DNA of 64,000 nucleotides from Limnohabitans sp. MMS-10A-178 (GTDB taxonomy: Bacteria; Pseudomonadota; Gammaproteobacteria; Burkholderiales; Burkholderiaceae_C), in contig NZ_NERY01000001.1 of NCBI RefSeq assembly GCF_003063375.1, positions 868,001 to 932,000 of the forward strand, read 5' to 3'. A program made the position numbers and the translations under genes. This document shows positions 15,929 through 24,947 of the stretch, piece by piece. The notes beneath the pieces are model-generated. The model was not told the origin of the DNA. It was given only the letters and a program-made list of their open reading frames with translations, and searched no databases. Numbering within the stretch: the stretch's first letter is position 1; each line of letters starts with the position of its first letter.

Positions 15929-16720
15929 ATGCAGACCTTTCGCAATGTTCTTTTTGTTCCGCACGGCGCTCCCACCTTTGCCCTTAATCCCGGTGCTGCG
16001 GGCACAGCTATGTTGCAGATGGTGCAAAAGCTGCCCACACCGCGTGCCATCGTGGTGGTGAGCCCTCATTGGGACACTCGAGTCCCCACCGTTAGCATTG
16101 CCACTCAGTTAGAAACCATCCACGATTTTTACGGATTTCCCGAAGCGCTGTACACAATTCAATACCCAGCCAATGGCTGTCCAGAAGTGGCCAAAGAAGG
16201 TGCCAACGCGTTGCGTAACGCTGGCATGGACGTGGATGACAGCAGCCAACACGGCTTGGACCACGGCGCGTGGCAACCCTTGCGTCAAATGTTTCCCCAT
16301 GCCGATCTGCCCATCGTACCCCTGTCTATGCAAACGCATGCAGGCCCCGAGCACGCGTATCGCGTGGGACAAGCACTTTCAGGGTTGGTTAAGAAGAATA
16401 TTTTGGTCATTGCTTCCGGCAACATCACGCACAACTTGCGCGACTGGCAAATTGCGGCATCGACCAACGGACAAACGCCCGACTATGTGCACCAGTTTTC
16501 CAATTGGGTGTCTGAAAAATTAAGTGCTCATGATTTGAGCGCATTGATCAACTACCGCCAACGCTCTGCCGAAGGCCGACAAGCCCACCCAAGTGAAGAC
16601 CATTTGTTGCCGCTGTTTGTGGCGCTGGGCGCTGCAGGAACCGCTGCCACGCCCCAAGCTTTTTACCGAGGTGTGAGCGACTATGTCATCGCTATGGACG
16701 GTTATGCCTTTGTAAATTGA
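15929..16720 (+). CDS. DODA-type (LigB family) extradiol ring-cleavage dioxygenase
   Basis: 263 residues of the class III extradiol dioxygenase superfamily, DODA/YgiD branch. Metal-site histidines are visible: His12 (VPHGAP), His47 (VSPHWD), His112 (GLDHGAW) and His168 (GNITHNL). The length is typical. It would cleave a catecholic ring such as a DOPA-like or dihydroxylated aromatic acid; the natural substrate is unknown. Divergent LysR control is likely. It sits in cargo block A between the tRNA and the bad genes, but no gene links its product directly to the alicyclic pathway. Confidence 0.85.
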   Translation: MQTFRNVLFVPHGAPTFALNPGAAGTAMLQMVQKLPTPRAIVVVSPHWDTRVPTVSIATQLETIHDFYGFPEALYTIQYPANGCPEVAKEGANALRNAGMDVDDSSQHGLDHGAWQPLRQMFPHADLPIVPLSMQTHAGPEHAYRVGQALSGLVKKNILVIASGNITHNLRDWQIAASTNGQTPDYVHQFSNWVSEKLSAHDLSALINYRQRSAEGRQAHPSEDHLLPLFVALGAAGTAATPQAFYRGVSDYVIAMDGYAFVN

Positions 16721-16843
16721 GATAACGCTTACGGAACTGCACGGGGAACTTTCTGAGTCACTTATCTTTGTTTCATGTCCTTGTTGGAGTACCCCAGACT
16801 ATTGGTGGCATCCATCGGTGATTCATGGGCCATAACAGGCAGG

Positions 16844-17353
16844 TTATTCAACAGATTCGGCTTCCATGCCAGCCGCTTGATCGATCTTTTCCATGTTGTC
16901 CAGCAACTTCAGCAAGTAGTGAAGGGTGTGGGTTAAATCGCCTGTTGAAAAATCGACCAGTGCTGATTCGTAATAGGCGCGAATTTTTGGTTGCGCTTCC
17001 TTTTCCCAAACATGTCGGCCATTTTGGGTCATGCTGACTCTCTTGGCGCGGCGGTCATGTGTATCAGCGGCCAATTCAATGTGGCCATCCCGTTCCATGC
17101 GGCCAATGAGGCCCGACAGATTTTGACGGCTGACCTTCAGGTAATTGGCCAAGTCGCCCACGTTCATGCCGCCTTCTGCCTCTTTGCGAGACAGGGCACC
17201 CAAGACCGCCCATTGCTGCGTGGTCAGTCCTTCTTTCTCGACAGCCCTTGTGCCGGTTTTATGCAACATGTTGGCACATTGGTAAAGACGAAAGAACAAC
17301 CTATTGGCAATTTCTAGTCGAGTTAGATCTCTGTCAATCATAGGGTTAACCAT
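16844..17353 (-). CDS. badR: MarR family regulator, probably BadR
   Basis: 169 residues. The winged-helix region is visible (LTTQQWAVLGALSRKEAEGGMNVGDLANYLKVSRQNLSGLIGRMERDGHIE in outline), with a wing DTHDRRAKRVSMT. It is divergent from badH. In Rhodopseudomonas palustris the MarR protein BadR regulates badHI/ali genes, and here the same position and operon content make it the orthologue by context. It would be relieved by a CoA-thioester intermediate of the pathway; that ligand is from family knowledge, not from the sequence. Confidence 0.8.
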   Translation of the reverse strand: MVNPMIDRDLTRLEIANRLFFRLYQCANMLHKTGTRAVEKEGLTTQQWAVLGALSRKEAEGGMNVGDLANYLKVSRQNLSGLIGRMERDGHIELAADTHDRRAKRVSMTQNGRHVWEKEAQPKIRAYYESALVDFSTGDLTHTLHYLLKLLDNMEKIDQAAGMEAESVE

Positions 17354-17376
17354 TGGTAAATTATTTAAAAAAATGC

Positions 17377-17428
17377 TTGCGTTGCAATTTTAGGATACTG
17401 CATAATATATCAATACATTGACATATAT
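17377..17428 (+). promoter_or_regulatory. badH promoter with candidate BadR operator
   Basis: TTGCGT (17377-17382), 18 bp, CATAAT (17401-17406). The imperfect palindrome ATATATCAAT...ATTGACATATAT (17405-17428) overlaps the -10 and start site, a typical position for MarR repression. Confidence 0.5.
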
Positions 17429-17495
17429 GCACTCTTATCAATTGCATGATGTTGACGTAAAGCATACCAACATCAGCATTCATCGGAGAGCCAAA

Positions 17496-18263
17496 ATGAA
17501 GAAATTTGAAAATAAAACAGTCATCGTCACGGGCGGAGCAGGCGGCATTGGCGGCGCTGCTTGCCGTCGCTTCGCATCTGAGGGCGCCAATGTGGCCGTC
17601 TTCGACATGAACTTAGAAGCTGCCCAAAAAGTGGCAGACGAGATTAACGCGGCAGGTGGCAAGGCCGCCGCTTTCAACTGCAACATCACTGACCGCGCGC
17701 AAGTGGACGCAGCGGTGGCTGCTACCGAGGCGCAGTTGGGCCCTATTGATGTGTTGGTGAACAACGCGGGTTGGGACATTTTCAAGCCCTTTACCAAAAC
17801 GGTTCCCACGGAGTGGGACAAGCTGATCGCTATCAACCTCACTGGCGCATTGCACATGCACCACGCTGTTTTGCCAGGCATGGCGGCCAGAGGCGCTGGT
17901 CGCATTGTGAACATTGCTTCAGATGCAGCACGTGGCGGATCGTCCGGTGAAGCTGTCTACGCAGCTTGCAAAGGCGGCTTGGTGGCTTTGTCCAAAACCT
18001 TGGCGCGTGAGCATGCACGTCACAACATCACAGTCAATGTGGTTTGCCCCGGCCCCACAGACACCGCACTCCTTGCTGGCTTTGCCGAAGGTGCAAGCAA
18101 CCCAGAAAAACTGATGGATGCTTTTAAGAAAGCCATTCCGTTGGGCCGTTTGGGTCAGCCCGATGACTTGGCAGGCGCCATCGTATTTTTGAGCAGTGAC
18201 GACGCTTCTTTCATTACGGGTCAAGTGTTGAGTGTGTCCGGTGGACTAACGATGCACGGCTAA
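17496..18263 (+). CDS. badH: 2-hydroxycyclohexanecarboxyl-CoA dehydrogenase
   Basis: 255-residue SDR, the exact BadH length. The cofactor motif is TGGAGGIGG (residues 12-20). The catalytic set is Ser142 (NIASDAARGG), Tyr155 and Lys159 (AVYAACKGG). It oxidises 2-hydroxycyclohexanecarboxyl-CoA to the 2-keto compound with NAD+. The start is ATG 17496, with GGAGAG 5 nt upstream; the frame is open further but overlaps the promoter region. The unmistakable badI follows 27 bp downstream, which fixes this SDR as BadH rather than a generic acetoacetyl-CoA reductase. Confidence 0.9.
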   Translation: MKKFENKTVIVTGGAGGIGGAACRRFASEGANVAVFDMNLEAAQKVADEINAAGGKAAAFNCNITDRAQVDAAVAATEAQLGPIDVLVNNAGWDIFKPFTKTVPTEWDKLIAINLTGALHMHHAVLPGMAARGAGRIVNIASDAARGGSSGEAVYAACKGGLVALSKTLAREHARHNITVNVVCPGPTDTALLAGFAEGASNPEKLMDAFKKAIPLGRLGQPDDLAGAIVFLSSDDASFITGQVLSVSGGLTMHG

Positions 18264-18290
18264 TCAGTCAATTTAATTTTGGAGAAACAC

Positions 18291-19073
18291 ATGCAATTCG
18301 AAGACATCCTTTACGAAAACCGCAATGGCGTGGCTTGGATCACGATCAACCGAGCCGACAAAATGAACGCATTTCGCGGTACCACTTGCGATGAAATTAT
18401 CAAAGCCCTGAACAAGGCGGGCTACGACCGCAGCGTGGGCGCTATTGTGCTGGCAGGTGCTGGCGATCGCGCATTTTGCACAGGCGGCGATCAGTCTGCC
18501 CACGACGGCAACTACGACGGCCGTGGCACCATTGGTCTGCCCATGGAAGAGTTGCACACTGCCATTCGCGATGTGCCCAAGCCTGTGATCGCGCGTGTTC
18601 AAGGTTTTGCAATTGGTGGCGGCAACGTGCTTTGCACCATTTGCGACCTCACCATTTGCTCAGACAAGGCCATCTTTGGCCAAGTGGGTCCGAAGATGGG
18701 TTCTGTGGACCCAGGTTATGGCACCGCATTTTTAGCCCGTGTTGTGGGTGAGAAAAAAGCCCGTGAAATTTGGTATTTGAACAAGCGCTATTCAGGCCAT
18801 GAAGCTGTGGACATGGGTTTGGCCAACATCTGCGTGCCGCACGATCAACTCGACGCCACGGTGCAAGAGTGGGGTGAAACCATTTGTGAGCGCAGCCCAA
18901 CGGCCATTGCCATTGCCAAGCGAAGCTTCAACATGGACACCGCTCATCAAAGCGGTATTGCTGGTATGGGCATGTACGCACTCAAACTTTACTACGACAC
19001 AGAAGAATCGCGTGAAGGTGTGAACGCACTGAAAGAAAAGCGCAAACCCGATTTCCGCAAGTACGCCAAATAA
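18291..19073 (+). CDS. badI: 2-ketocyclohexanecarboxyl-CoA hydrolase
   Basis: 260 residues, crotonase superfamily, nearly collinear with R. palustris BadI as I remember it. Diagnostic segments: NRADKMNAFRGTTCDEIIKAL, DRAFCTGGDQSAHDGNYDGRG, FGQVGPKMGSVDPGYGT and KRSFNMDTAHQSGIAGMGM. It hydrolytically opens the ring of 2-ketocyclohexanecarboxyl-CoA to give pimeloyl-CoA. The start is the ATG at 18291 (GGAG 8 nt upstream); an in-frame TTG four codons earlier is rejected. It is the key marker that this operon degrades cyclohexanecarboxylate. Confidence 0.95.
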   Translation: MQFEDILYENRNGVAWITINRADKMNAFRGTTCDEIIKALNKAGYDRSVGAIVLAGAGDRAFCTGGDQSAHDGNYDGRGTIGLPMEELHTAIRDVPKPVIARVQGFAIGGGNVLCTICDLTICSDKAIFGQVGPKMGSVDPGYGTAFLARVVGEKKAREIWYLNKRYSGHEAVDMGLANICVPHDQLDATVQEWGETICERSPTAIAIAKRSFNMDTAHQSGIAGMGMYALKLYYDTEESREGVNALKEKRKPDFRKYAK

Positions 19074-19093
19074 AGTCAAAACGGAGGCATGCC

Positions 19094-20251
19094 ATGAACC
19101 CGAACCCTTACATTGATGACGATCTGCAAGCGCTGGCCGAAACGGTCCGTCGCTTTGCAGATGAACGAGTCAAACCAGGTTTTTTGGAGCGCGATAAAAC
19201 GCGTGATTTAGACCGAAAATTACTCAAAGAAATGGGCGGGCTTGGTTTTATTTGTCCCGAGTTGCCTGAGGCCTATGGTGGTTTGGACATGGGTTGTTTG
19301 GCGGCCGGTGTGATCCACGAGGAAATCGCACGAGCCGACTTGAGTTTTTCTTATCTTAATTTGTTGGCGTCTTTGAACAGCCATATTCTTGCCAAATACG
19401 GAAACGCAGACATTGTGGCTCCATGGCTAAAGAAGATCATAGCAGGCGAGGCGATCTGTGCCATTGCATTGACTGAGCCACGTGGTGGCTCAGATGCCGC
19501 CAATCTGCGCTTAAAGATTGAGCGTGATGGTGATTTTTATGTCATCAATGGCGAAAAAACTTCCATCTCAGCTGCTGATCAAGCCGACATCACGGTGGTC
19601 TTTGGACGAACGGGCACGCCTGAGTCGGGTGCACACGGCGTTACGGCATTGCTGGTGCCCATGAACACACCAGGCATCACAACCAATCGTTTTGATTGCC
19701 ATGGTCAGCGCGCCATTGGTCGTGGCTCGATTTTTTTCGAGAACGTCCGCATTCCCGTCAGTCATCGTCTGGGTGATGAAAACAAAGGCTTTGTGCAAGT
19801 GATGCATGGCTTTGATTACTCGCGCTCCTTGATTGGCTTGCAGTGTTTAGCCGTCGCCAGAGTGGCACTCGATGAAACATGGGAGTACATCACGCAACGT
19901 CAGGCATTTGGTCAGCCACTTTCGGCTTTTCAAGGCGTGACGCATCCATTGGCGCAATACGACACAGAAGTTGAAGGTGCACGCTTGGTGTGCTTACAGG
20001 GACTGTGGCTTAAAGACAAAGGTCTGCCCCATTCTGCCGAGGCGGGCATGGCCAAGTGGTGGGGGCCCAAACTGGCTTATGACGTGATCCATCAGTGCCT
20101 CCTGTGCTTTGGTCATGGCGGCTATGACCGAGGCTTGATGGAGCAAAGATTGCGTGATGTGTTGGGCTTCCAGATTGGTGACGGTACGGCCCAAATTATG
20201 AAAACCATCATTGCACGTACGCGCGCTGGACGGAAAAACGTACCAGCTTAA
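19094..20251 (+). CDS. aliB: Cyclohexanecarboxyl-CoA dehydrogenase
   Basis: 385-residue acyl-CoA dehydrogenase that introduces the ring double bond to form cyclohex-1-ene-1-carboxyl-CoA and passes electrons to ETF. FAD-binding segments ALTEPRGGSDAANLRL and ISAADQADITVVFG are present. In most acyl-CoA dehydrogenases the C-terminal base lies in YEGT; here the aligned stretch is IGDGTAQIMK, so Asp363 stands in for the usual Glu. Operon position after badHI and before the CoA ligase matches the ali genes of R. palustris. GGAGGC precedes the ATG. Confidence 0.88.
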   Translation: MNPNPYIDDDLQALAETVRRFADERVKPGFLERDKTRDLDRKLLKEMGGLGFICPELPEAYGGLDMGCLAAGVIHEEIARADLSFSYLNLLASLNSHILAKYGNADIVAPWLKKIIAGEAICAIALTEPRGGSDAANLRLKIERDGDFYVINGEKTSISAADQADITVVFGRTGTPESGAHGVTALLVPMNTPGITTNRFDCHGQRAIGRGSIFFENVRIPVSHRLGDENKGFVQVMHGFDYSRSLIGLQCLAVARVALDETWEYITQRQAFGQPLSAFQGVTHPLAQYDTEVEGARLVCLQGLWLKDKGLPHSAEAGMAKWWGPKLAYDVIHQCLLCFGHGGYDRGLMEQRLRDVLGFQIGDGTAQIMKTIIARTRAGRKNVPA

Positions 20252-20288
20252 AAAGTCATTGAAAAAATCTAATCCAAAGGAGACAACC

Positions 20289-21938
20289 ATGGAGTTCGAT
20301 GCAGTTTTACTTCCCAAACGCCGTGCACAAATGATTGCGCAAGGTTTTTGGCATGACCGCACCATCAATGACGATTTAGATGCTTGTTTTGCGGCCTGTC
20401 CCGATAAATTGGCCTTGACAGCCTATCGGCTAGAAGCAGGCGATTTGCGCCGATTCACATACCGTGAACTGGTACAAATGGCAGATCGCGTGGCCGTTGG
20501 CTTGAGCAGGCTGGGTGTTCAGAAAAATGACGTCGTGGCATGTCAACTGCCCAACTGGTGGCATTTCACCGTCACCTATTTGGCTTGCTCTCGAATTGGT
20601 GCGGTCATTAACCCGCTGATGCACATCTTCCGTGAACGTGAATTGAATTTCATGTTGAAGCATGGTGAAGCGAAGGTCATCATTGCGCCTAAAACTTTTC
20701 GTGGTTTTGACTTCGAGACCATGATCAAGGGCATTCAGCCGAACCTGCCCGACTTGAAACATGTTGTGGTGGTCGACGGCAAAGAAGCCAATAGCTTTGA
20801 AGCATTGTTGAGCGGCCCTGCATGGGAAAAAGAAGCTGATGCAAAAGACATCTTGAGTGCCCATCGCCCCGGACCCGATGACATCACGCAACTGATTTAC
20901 ACCTCAGGCACTACTGGTGAGCCCAAAGGTGTCATGCACTCGGCAAATACTGTGATGGCCAACATCATTCCCTACTCGCAGCGCTTGCAGTTGGACGCAC
21001 AAGATGTCGTCTTGATGGCCTCACCCATGGCGCATCAAACAGGCTTTATGTATGGACTGATGATGCCCATCATGCTTAAGGCCAGCGTAGTGTTGCAGGA
21101 TATCTGGGAGCCCAATAAGGCTGTCGAAATTGTGCAGCTTGAAAAAGCCAGTTTCACGATGGCTTCAACACCGTTTCTCACTGACTTGACACGTACCGTC
21201 ATAGAGAAAAAGACCTCAGTGCCCACACTCAAAACATTCTTGTGTGCGGGTGCACCTATTCCAGGACCGTTGGTTGAGCAAGCAAGGGCTGCCTTGAAAA
21301 CCAAGATCGTTTCTGCATGGGGTATGAGCGAAAACGGCGCAGTGACGCTCATCAAAATTGATGATCCCGACGAGCGTGCTTTTACAACCGATGGTGTCCC
21401 ATTGCCTGGCGTTGAGCTGAAAGTGGTGGAATCAGATGCTTCTGAACCTGCGTTACCTGTTGGAACGCCGGGTAAATTATTTTTAAGAGCCTGTTCTAAC
21501 TTCGGTGGTTATCTCAAGCGTCCGCATTTGAATGGAACCGATGCCGATGGCTGGTTTGATACAGGTGATCTGGCGCGCATCGACGAAAAAGGCTATGTCC
21601 GCATCACAGGTCGAAGCAAAGACGTCATCATTCGCGGTGGTGAGAACATCCCCGTTGTGGAGATTGAATCCTTGCTGTATCGCCACCCTGCAGTGGCCAT
21701 GGCTGCGATTGTGGCTTATCCAGATGAGCGCTTAGGCGAGCGAGCCTGCGCTGTGGTTGTGACAAAGCCAGGTGAAAGCTTTGACATGCCTACCATGGTG
21801 GCCTACCTGAAAGCGCAAAAAGTTGCCATTCAGTACATCCCCGAAAAGCTAGAGGTGCGTGAAAGTATGCCCTCGACGCCTTCTGGAAAGATTCAAAAAT
21901 TCAAGCTGCGCGATGAGTTGCGCGACAGTGCTGCTTGA
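20289..21938 (+). CDS. aliA: Cyclohexanecarboxylate-CoA ligase
   Basis: 549 residues, ANL superfamily. The P-loop-like motif IYTSGTTGEPKGVMH lies at about residue 204, the hinge WFDTGDLARID at about 440 and the C-terminal catalytic lysine in PSTPSGKIQKFKLRDEL. It activates cyclohexanecarboxylate with ATP and CoA as the first step. The start is ATG 20289 with AAAGGAGACA upstream; the frame is open into aliB, but those codons belong to aliB. Assignment to AliA over other medium-chain acyl ligases rests on operon context. Confidence 0.88.
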   Translation: MEFDAVLLPKRRAQMIAQGFWHDRTINDDLDACFAACPDKLALTAYRLEAGDLRRFTYRELVQMADRVAVGLSRLGVQKNDVVACQLPNWWHFTVTYLACSRIGAVINPLMHIFRERELNFMLKHGEAKVIIAPKTFRGFDFETMIKGIQPNLPDLKHVVVVDGKEANSFEALLSGPAWEKEADAKDILSAHRPGPDDITQLIYTSGTTGEPKGVMHSANTVMANIIPYSQRLQLDAQDVVLMASPMAHQTGFMYGLMMPIMLKASVVLQDIWEPNKAVEIVQLEKASFTMASTPFLTDLTRTVIEKKTSVPTLKTFLCAGAPIPGPLVEQARAALKTKIVSAWGMSENGAVTLIKIDDPDERAFTTDGVPLPGVELKVVESDASEPALPVGTPGKLFLRACSNFGGYLKRPHLNGTDADGWFDTGDLARIDEKGYVRITGRSKDVIIRGGENIPVVEIESLLYRHPAVAMAAIVAYPDERLGERACAVVVTKPGESFDMPTMVAYLKAQKVAIQYIPEKLEVRESMPSTPSGKIQKFKLRDELRDSAA

Positions 21939-21983
21939 AGAATTTAACGCGCATGGTATTTACAAATTAACAGGAGACCTTTC

Positions 21984-22967
21984 ATGAAACTATTGAAGCA
22001 AATTCAAATTCGCAGTGGCTTAACTGTTGCTGCCCTTTCAATTTTGGGTGCAGTTACAAGCACCCCAAGTTTGGCGCAGTCATGGCCTACCAAGCCTATT
22101 CGCATCGTGATTGGTTTTGCACCTGGCGGGACCACCGATGTCATGTCAAGACTGGTAGCTCAGGGTTTGACCGAGAGCCTAGGCCAGTCAGTTGTGATTG
22201 ACAACAAGCCTGGTGCGAGCAGCAACATTGCGGCATCAGAAGTCATTCGTGCCACACCGGATGGCTATACCCTCTTTATTTCACCAACCTCAGTAGAGAC
22301 CGTCAACCCCTACATTATCAAATCCAATATTCTGCCCTCGAGAGATTTGACACCTGTTGCAGGGATTGGTAAATCGCAAATGTACTTGGTGACCAAACCT
22401 CAGACTACAGCCAAGGACGTTAAAGAATTGGTGGCTCAAGCCAAAGGTGGCAAGTTGGCATACGCCTCTGCTGGCGCGGGTACGCCACCCCACTTGGCAT
22501 GTGAATTGTTCAAACAGGCGACCAATACCAATATTTTGCATGTACCTTATAAAGGCGCCGCACCCGCTTTGCAAGATGTTTTGGCAGGACAAGCTGACAT
22601 GGTGTGCGATCCAGGTATTGCGTTCCCTCACATTCGCTCTGGAAAAGTAAAGTTGTTGGGCGTATTGAGTGACAAGCGTTCACCATTTTTTCCAGACGTT
22701 CCCACAATCGCTGAGCAAGGTTTCAAGGGTGCAAGTTTGGACATTTGGTTTGGCATGTGGGCGCCCAACGGCACACCGCCAGAAATCACTGCACGCTTGA
22801 ATCGTGAAATTGCCAAGGTTCTGGCATCACCCACCTTGAAAGCGCGCTACGCCGACTTGGGCGGTGAAAACGTGTATTTAGACACTACTGAATTCAAAAG
22901 CCTTTTGACCAATGAAGGAAAAGTTTTGTCGGCTTTGATCCGTGATCAAAAAATCACAGTTGATTAA
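21984..22967 (+). CDS. Bug family substrate-binding protein, probably for cyclohexanecarboxylate-type acids
   Basis: 327 residues with signal peptide (to about PSLAQS) and the motif WPTKPIRIVIGFAPGGTTDVMSR. AGGAG precedes the ATG. It sits inside the ali/bad operon between aliA and badK, so the ligand is plausibly an alicyclic or aromatic carboxylate; no binding data can be read from sequence. The R. palustris cluster as I recall it has no Bug gene at this place, so this is a betaproteobacterial addition. badK begins 13 bp after its stop. Confidence 0.9.
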   Translation: MKLLKQIQIRSGLTVAALSILGAVTSTPSLAQSWPTKPIRIVIGFAPGGTTDVMSRLVAQGLTESLGQSVVIDNKPGASSNIAASEVIRATPDGYTLFISPTSVETVNPYIIKSNILPSRDLTPVAGIGKSQMYLVTKPQTTAKDVKELVAQAKGGKLAYASAGAGTPPHLACELFKQATNTNILHVPYKGAAPALQDVLAGQADMVCDPGIAFPHIRSGKVKLLGVLSDKRSPFFPDVPTIAEQGFKGASLDIWFGMWAPNGTPPEITARLNREIAKVLASPTLKARYADLGGENVYLDTTEFKSLLTNEGKVLSALIRDQKITVD

Positions 22968-22980
22968 ATTGACCCAAGAC

Positions 22981-23757
22981 ATGTTGGAAGAACCTGTCAT
23001 CGTCGCACGTGAAGGTCGGGTGGGCATCATCACCCTCAACCGACCTGCACAGCTCAATGCATTGAACGATGCATTGATGGATGCATTGGGCCGCGAGTTA
23101 CTCAGTTTTGACCAGGACAAGGACATTGGTGCCATTGTCATTACTGGCAATGAAAAAGCATTTGCCGCTGGTGCTGACATTGCAGTCATGGCCGATTGGT
23201 CGTATATGGATGTTTATCAAAGCGGCTTTATCACGCGCAATTGGGAAACAATCCGGCAAGTTCGAAAGCCAGTCATTGCAGCCGTTTCAGGATTTGCCAT
23301 GGGGGGCGGCTGCGAATTGGCTTTGGCGTGCGACATCATCGTGGCCGCAGAATCAGCCAAATTTGCACTCCCCGAAATCAAATTGGCCATGTTGCCAGGC
23401 GCAGGCGGCACGCAACGCTTGCCGCGTGCCATAGGCAAAGCCAAGGCCATGGACATGTGTCTTTCTGCGCGAATGCTGAGCGCAGAGGAAGCAGACCGTT
23501 ATGGTTTGGTTTCGCGCGTGGTTCCAGACGCGCAGTTAACAGACACAACATTGAAGTTGGCAGCGCAGATTGCGGGCTATTCGCTGCCGGCGCTGATGGC
23601 CATTAAAGAATCTTTAAACAGAGCGCATGAGTCAAGTCTGAGTGAGGGCATCCTGTTTGAACGCCGTGAACTTCACGCACGTTTTGCCAGTGCAGATGCA
23701 CATGAAGGCATGCGGGCATTCATCGAAAAAAGAAAACCTGATTTTCAGCACCGTTAA
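22981..23757 (+). CDS. badK: Cyclohex-1-ene-1-carboxyl-CoA hydratase
   Basis: 258 residues, crotonase superfamily. The oxyanion/active-site segments FAAGADIAVMADW, GGGCELALACDIIVAAESAKFALPEIK and LPGAGGTQRLPRAIGKAKAMDMCL match BadK and enoyl-CoA hydratases with both catalytic glutamates. It hydrates cyclohex-1-ene-1-carboxyl-CoA to the 2-hydroxy compound, the substrate of BadH. I choose ATG 22981; an ATG at 22942 would overlap the Bug gene. Specific assignment over a general enoyl-CoA hydratase rests on similarity (ITRNWETIRQVRKPVIAAV) and operon. Confidence 0.88.
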   Translation: MLEEPVIVAREGRVGIITLNRPAQLNALNDALMDALGRELLSFDQDKDIGAIVITGNEKAFAAGADIAVMADWSYMDVYQSGFITRNWETIRQVRKPVIAAVSGFAMGGGCELALACDIIVAAESAKFALPEIKLAMLPGAGGTQRLPRAIGKAKAMDMCLSARMLSAEEADRYGLVSRVVPDAQLTDTTLKLAAQIAGYSLPALMAIKESLNRAHESSLSEGILFERRELHARFASADAHEGMRAFIEKRKPDFQHR

Positions 23758-23759
23758 AT

Positions 23760-24920
23760 ATGGCACTCGACACCGAATCCTTTGAGCTTTTGCGCGCCAC
23801 CGTTCAGCGCTTCATTTTGGAGCGTTTGATTCCTGCTGAGAATCACCTTGAAGAGCACGACGAAGTCCCTCTTGACATTGTTCAAGACATGAAAGACATG
23901 GGCTTGTTTGGTTTGACGGTGCCTGAGGAGTTTGGGGGTATCGGTTTGTCTGTCAGCCAAGAGATTTTGGTGAATTACGAATTGGGTCGCACGGCGCCCG
24001 CATTTCGCTCGGTGTTTGGTACCAATATTGGCATTGGCTCTCAAGGCATTTTGATGGACGGTACACCTGCTCAAAAGGCCGAGTACTTGCCCAAAGTAGC
24101 CAGCGGCGAGTTGGTCATGTCCTTTGCTTTGACAGAGCCCGATGTAGGCTCCGACGCCGCATCACTTAAGACCAAAGCAGAATTAGATGGCGATCACTAC
24201 GTGCTCAATGGCACCAAACGCTACATCACCAATGCGCCTCGCGCTGGTGCATTCACGCTGATGGCGCGCACGGGGGGACCTGGCGCAAGTGGTGTGTCTG
24301 CATTCATTGTGCCTTCTAACTTGCCTGGCATTCGTTTGGGCAAGAAGGACAAAAAGATGGGACAGCGCGGCACGCAAACATGCGATGTCATTTTGGAAAA
24401 CGTCAGAGTACCTGCTGCCAACATCATTGGTGGTGTCGCAGGTCAAGGTTTTAAAACGGCCATGAAAGTACTTGACCGTGGGCGCCTCAACATATCTGCC
24501 GTATCGTGTGGCTTGGCTTCGCGCATCTTGGACGAAGCCAGAACCTATGCCCGCGACAGAAAGCAATTTGGCAAAGCGCTGGGCGAGTTTCAGTTGATTC
24601 AAGCCATGCTGGCCGACAGCCAAGCAGAGCTTTTGGCAGCTTGGTCTTTGGTCAAAGAAGTGGCACACCGCTTTGACCAAAAGCCTGCCCACATGTCCAA
24701 CCCCGAAATTTCAATGCAGGTGTCTTGCGCCAAATTGTTTGCCACCGAGATGGTGGGGCGTGTTGCAGATCGCGGTGTTCAGATCCACGGTGGGGCAGGG
24801 TACATCAACGAATATCCCGTCGAGCGTTTTTACAGAGATGCTCGTTTGCTGCGCCTGTATGAAGGCACCTCTCAAATTCAACAAATCATCATTGGACGCG
24901 AGCTGCTTCGCACGGCTTGA
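23760..24920 (+). CDS. Acyl-CoA dehydrogenase (isovaleryl/pimeloyl-CoA-dehydrogenase-like)
   Basis: 386 residues with standard features: FALTEPDVGSDAASLKTKA, YITNAPRAGAFTLMAR, and the catalytic Glu in LYEGTSQIQQIIIGREL. It starts 2 bp after the badK stop. In this pathway a dehydrogenase is needed to beta-oxidise pimeloyl-CoA to glutaryl-CoA, and this is the best candidate. A second acyl-CoA substrate is equally possible. No thiolase or 3-hydroxyacyl-CoA dehydrogenase for the same steps is in the cluster, so those must come from elsewhere. Confidence 0.85.
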   Translation: MALDTESFELLRATVQRFILERLIPAENHLEEHDEVPLDIVQDMKDMGLFGLTVPEEFGGIGLSVSQEILVNYELGRTAPAFRSVFGTNIGIGSQGILMDGTPAQKAEYLPKVASGELVMSFALTEPDVGSDAASLKTKAELDGDHYVLNGTKRYITNAPRAGAFTLMARTGGPGASGVSAFIVPSNLPGIRLGKKDKKMGQRGTQTCDVILENVRVPAANIIGGVAGQGFKTAMKVLDRGRLNISAVSCGLASRILDEARTYARDRKQFGKALGEFQLIQAMLADSQAELLAAWSLVKEVAHRFDQKPAHMSNPEISMQVSCAKLFATEMVGRVADRGVQIHGGAGYINEYPVERFYRDARLLRLYEGTSQIQQIIIGRELLRTA

Positions 24921-24947
24921 TTTCTTTTCACTTTTTCCTGAATCAAT

